NCBI GenBank assembly: GCA_028275075.1
Contig: JAQCNK010000244.1
Location: 1 to 9,459, forward strand
DNA from: Haloarcula sp.
Lineage (GTDB): Archaea; Halobacteriota; Halobacteria; Halobacteriales; Haloarculaceae
Length of the DNA stretch: 9,459 bases
Reading direction: 5' to 3'
Part shown: positions 6,971 through 9,459 of the stretch, one piece after another
Layout of the letters: the number at the start of each line of letters is the position of its first letter
Numbering within the stretch: position 1 is the first letter of the stretch
Translations under genes and position numbers: made by a program
The notes under the pieces: model-generated
The model's database searches: none
What the model saw: only the letters and a program-made list of their open reading frames with translations
Told to the model about the DNA's origin: nothing

Positions 6971-9379
6971 TTAGGCGTCAACCGTCAGCTTCTCGTCTTC
7001 GATACCGTCGACCGAGACGGTGAACTCGGCCTCGTCGTCGACGCTATACTCCAGTGTTTCTGTCTCTCCGGACGCCACCGTCGGCGACCACTTTACGAAC
7101 CACTCGCCGTCCATCTCGACGACCTGCGCGCCGTTGGTGTCCCCTGGTTCAGCGCTCACAATATCGGTCACATCGAGGTCGGCGTTGGTGTCGTCGTTGT
7201 TCTCGACGATGAGTCTGACAGTCCCGTCCTCGACCTCGCGCTCGACTAGGACATTGTTCATGATGCGAGCGAGCGAGTCGTCGATGTTCAGCGACTCGTT
7301 CCCGGTCACTTCGGTGAGCTTCTCGGCCATCTCCGGGAGGATCGTCCCCAGCTTGTCCTGTTTCTCCCGGCGCTGTTGCATCGACTGGCGCTTGTTGAGG
7401 TAACTCTTGAGTTCGCGGGCGGCCTCCCGGACAGCGAGTTCGATCTCGTCTTCCATCTCAGGGACGTTCGCGACGGCGTCCTTGGACTCGCTGGTGAACG
7501 GGACGTTCGTCGAGGCGACATGGATCATGATGACGGCCGGGCCGTTCGGGATGCCAGAGCCGCCGGGCTGGTCCAGGTTGTAGTTGCGCCAATTGATGGA
7601 TTTGACCACGTCCGTCGTGGCACAGGCCCCGCGCTGGTAGACCAGCGGGACACGGTTGGCAAAGCGGCGGACTTCGACGCTTCCCTCGGCGGGAAGGTCG
7701 CCGCCGTAAGCGATACCCGCCTCAACGATGAACGGATCACCACCGTGGACCGCCGCATCGCGGGTCGAGGCGGCGTAGAAATCGGCATCATACTCCTTTC
7801 GAAGGCCGGACTCGATCAGCTCCGCGGTAATCGGCGCCAGACAGTCCGTCGGGGGCGCGATGATGTCAGTCGCTCGCATCGCGGTCAGGAGCTGGCTGGC
7901 CGTGTCTCGGTCACCCGCCACTTCGGTGACGTTGGGCGGGTCGTCGGGGACCTGACCGGCGGTATCCCACAGCTCATCGACGATATTCTCTCTGGCGGTC
8001 TCGCCGAAGGTCACGTCGTCCTGTTCCTCGGTCATGTCTGCGGCGCGGTCCACGTACGCGCGGACCTCCGCACGCGTCAGGCGGTGACGATGCTCGCCGT
8101 CGTCGTCAGTCGGGCTGGCGAACTTCTCGGCCAGCCGTGTGGCAAGCCCCTCGACGGCTGCGTCATCCTTCCGAACGGTCGTCGCGGCGTCGACGAGTTC
8201 ATAGAGGTCGCTGGTTCGCTCAGCCGTGACCGCGGCCCAGGCGGCTGCGACCGCGTTCTCGCGGACCGCGGTGCCGAAGGTCTTGTTGTGGTCGGTCTCG
8301 GCCTCGTCTGCGGCCGCATCGACGAGTTCGACGATGTCATGGTGAGCGACTCGACCGGCCTCCTCGATAGCGTCGGTGACCGTCGCCGCAAATTCGGCGG
8401 TAGCGGTCGCGCCCTTGTTGGCGACCGCGTCCTCAATGGCCGCTTTGATGTCGGCCTCCTCGTGGCTGGCCGGCGGCGACCACGCCATCCCGCGACCGAG
8501 GTGTCGGTCGTTGAAGTTCGCGATGACGCTGTCGGAGGTCTTCTGACCGACGCGGGTAAACTCCTCCTGTAGGAACCCAGAGATAGAGTATGAGTCGGTG
8601 GCTTCCAACATCTTCAGCAGCGTCCCCAGTTCGACCCCGTGTGGGTGGGGGCGTATCTCCTCGGTCTCTGCCGGGAGGTCCGCACCCTCGGCACGTTCGA
8701 ATTTCAGTGACTCGTCGAGCCCCGGTTCCATGAACTCGATCCGGGCGTGTGGATTGACGACTGCCGTGTCCTGGATGTAGTCCTGCAAACTCGACCGGGC
8801 ACGCATGTTAGCCTCCATCTCCAGTTCGATGCGGGTACCGTGGGGCCGTTCCCAGGACGTATTCTCGTCGACGCTAATCTCGGGCTCGTTGGTGTCGGTG
8901 TCGATAATGAGTTCGAAGTACTGGGCCTGGGCCTGTCCTTTTGGTCGGGAAGTGATTTTCGCTGGCTTGCCGGAGGTGAGCTGTGAGTAGAGGACGGCTG
9001 CGGAGATGCCGATACCCTGCTGGCCGCGATTTTGCTCTCGGGCGTGGAACCGTGACCCGTACAGCAACTTTCCGAAGATCTTGGGCAGTTGCTCTTTCGT
9101 GATGCCGGGGCCGTTGTCCTCGACAATGAGGCGGTAGTAGTCGCCGGCCTCCTGTATCTCGATGTAGATGTCCGGTAGGATACCCGCCTCCTCGCAAGCG
9201 TCGAACGCGTTGTCCACGGCCTCTTTGACCGCGGTGACCAACGCCCGTGCCCCCGAATCGAAGCCGAGCATATGTTTGTTCTTCTCGAAGAACTCGGCGA
9301 TGGAGATGGCACGCTGAGACCGGGCAAGCTCCTCAGCAATGCCTTCCTCCTCGCCGAGTTGCGACTGAAACGAGGTCAT
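6971..9379 (-). CDS. top6B: DNA topoisomerase VI subunit B (GHKL ATPase) with long haloarchaeal insertion
   Basis: An 802-residue ATPase subunit that dimerises on ATP binding to drive strand passage by Top6A. The GHKL domain shows the N box [10 protein letters not shown] (52-61, E53 base, N57 Mg), G1 box EDNGPGI (87-93), glycine lid [10 protein letters not shown] (117-126) and HGTRI (180-184). The H2TH region starts with '[17 protein letters not shown]' (267-283) and resumes at '[17 protein letters not shown]' (501-517). Between these lies an insertion absent from crenarchaeal Top6B, which is about 530 residues. The transducer domain follows: 'INWRNY' (595-600) is probably the family's WKxY motif with Arg for Lys, and K633 in ESKDAVA is a candidate switch lysine. 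A long helix (about 645-693) leads to a C-terminal immunoglobulin-like domain (about 716-802), as in Methanosarcina Top6B. The start is set by the TATA box 28-33 bases before the ATG, implying leaderless mRNA. It is first in the operon with top6A. Confidence 0.98.
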   Translation of the reverse strand: MTSFQSQLGEEEGIAEELARSQRAISIAEFFEKNKHMLGFDSGARALVTAVKEAVDNAFDACEEAGILPDIYIEIQEAGDYYRLIVEDNGPGITKEQLPKIFGKLLYGSRFHAREQNRGQQGIGISAAVLYSQLTSGKPAKITSRPKGQAQAQYFELIIDTDTNEPEISVDENTSWERPHGTRIELEMEANMRARSSLQDYIQDTAVVNPHARIEFMEPGLDESLKFERAEGADLPAETEEIRPHPHGVELGTLLKMLEATDSYSISGFLQEEFTRVGQKTSDSVIANFNDRHLGRGMAWSPPASHEEADIKAAIEDAVANKGATATAEFAATVTDAIEEAGRVAHHDIVELVDAAADEAETDHNKTFGTAVRENAVAAAWAAVTAERTSDLYELVDAATTVRKDDAAVEGLATRLAEKFASPTDDDGEHRHRLTRAEVRAYVDRAADMTEEQDDVTFGETARENIVDELWDTAGQVPDDPPNVTEVAGDRDTASQLLTAMRATDIIAPPTDCLAPITAELIESGLRKEYDADFYAASTRDAAVHGGDPFIVEAGIAYGGDLPAEGSVEVRRFANRVPLVYQRGACATTDVVKSINWRNYNLDQPGGSGIPNGPAVIMIHVASTNVPFTSESKDAVANVPEMEDEIELAVREAARELKSYLNKRQSMQQRREKQDKLGTILPEMAEKLTEVTGNESLNIDDSLARIMNNVLVEREVEDGTVRLIVENNDDTNADLDVTDIVSAEPGDTNGAQVVEMDGEWFVKWSPTVASGETETLEYSVDDEAEFTVSVDGIEDEKLTVDA
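7943..8452 (-). repeat. Diverged helical protein repeats inside the Top6B insertion
   Basis: Residues 310-479 of Top6B contain about four units of 38-45 residues (approximately 310-347, 348-390, 391-435 and 436-479). Units 2 and 4 match without gaps 90 residues apart: VDAAAD...TFGTAVREN...W (353-381) and VDRAAD...TFGETAREN...W (443-471), with 14 identities in 34 positions. Unit 3 shares 'YELVDAAT' and a helix with R415; unit 1 is only weakly similar. The composition is Ala- and acid-rich and predicted helical. Confidence 0.7.
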
Positions 9380-9406
9380 GTCGTAGCGTAGGTACCGTCG
9401 TCGGGG

Positions 9407-9412
9407 TTAAAA
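9407..9412 (-). promoter_or_regulatory. TATA-type promoter of the top6BA operon, likely leaderless
   Basis: Minus-strand TTTTAA, within ACCTTTTAACC, lies 28-33 bases before the top6B ATG. Archaeal TATA boxes sit about 25 bases before the transcription start, so the mRNA should begin at or within a few bases of the ATG. No Shine-Dalgarno site is present. Just upstream (9431-9451) is a near-direct repeat, GAAAGTGAAC followed by GAAAGTCGAAC on the plus strand, a possible regulator site. In other haloarchaea gyrB-gyrA lies next to top6B, so 9413-9459 may be shared with a divergent gene beyond the window; that is inference. Confidence 0.6.
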
Positions 9413-9459
9413 GGTAATCGCCACCAAGGTGAAAGTGAACGAAAGTCGAACCTGGTTGC

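Noticed and set aside
7376..8572. A 398-codon open frame on the plus strand opposite top6B.
   Set aside because: It is entirely antisense to a firmly identified gene. Such open frames are common opposite GC-rich haloarchaeal genes, and its Arg/Val/Gly-rich composition matches no family I recognise.
1..9459. Search for CRISPR arrays, tRNA genes, insertion sequences, integrase sites and defence genes.
   Set aside because: No regularly spaced repeats, cloverleaf patterns, transposase motifs or terminal repeats with target duplications were seen. All long coding regions are chromosomal housekeeping or pilus-type genes.

Overview
The window reads as a stretch of haloarchaeal chromosome, probably Haloarcula or a close relative (genus is inference). 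The evidence is high GC with a strong G/C third-position preference, very acidic proteins, haloarchaeal TATA-type promoters with almost no Shine-Dalgarno sites, a DUF5793-type protein, and a long haloarchaeal form of topoisomerase VI subunit B. Coding density is high. I see no tRNA, rRNA, CRISPR array, insertion sequence or phage gene.

Left part (1-4756). A small DUF5793-like gene on the minus strand (28-459) diverges, across 219 bases, from a two-gene plus-strand operon. That operon encodes a type II/IV secretion-pilus ATPase (679-2301) and, one base later, a multi-spanning PilC/TadC/FlaJ-like platform protein (2303-4756). The pair would form the motor and membrane platform of a type IV pilus-like machine, but no pilin or prepilin peptidase is in view. 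The platform protein ends in an extra domain, predicted to be outside the cell, that resembles the haloarchaeal surface domain DUF7282.

Middle (4757-5867). Directly after the platform gene stop lies about 105 bases of nested inverted repeats that can fold into a three-way junction. A metallo-beta-lactamase-fold hydrolase with a non-canonical metal motif follows (4907-5653). It converges with a 50-codon minus-strand ORF (5650-5802) that has its own TATA-like box and encodes a very acidic protein with three cysteines.

Right part (5868-9459). The minus-strand operon top6B-top6A (6971-9379, 5868-6968; 2-base gap) encodes both subunits of DNA topoisomerase VI, the ATP-dependent type IIB enzyme that relaxes and decatenates DNA. 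Its promoter, at the right edge, suggests a leaderless transcript. Top6B carries an insertion of about 170-190 residues in the H2TH region. Part of this is built from diverged repeats of about 43 residues; two of the units align without gaps at 14 of 34 identities.

No complete novel system is evident. The most unusual items are the repeat-built insertion in Top6B, the structured element at 4757-4861, the surface-domain fusion on the platform protein, and the small cysteine-containing ORF.
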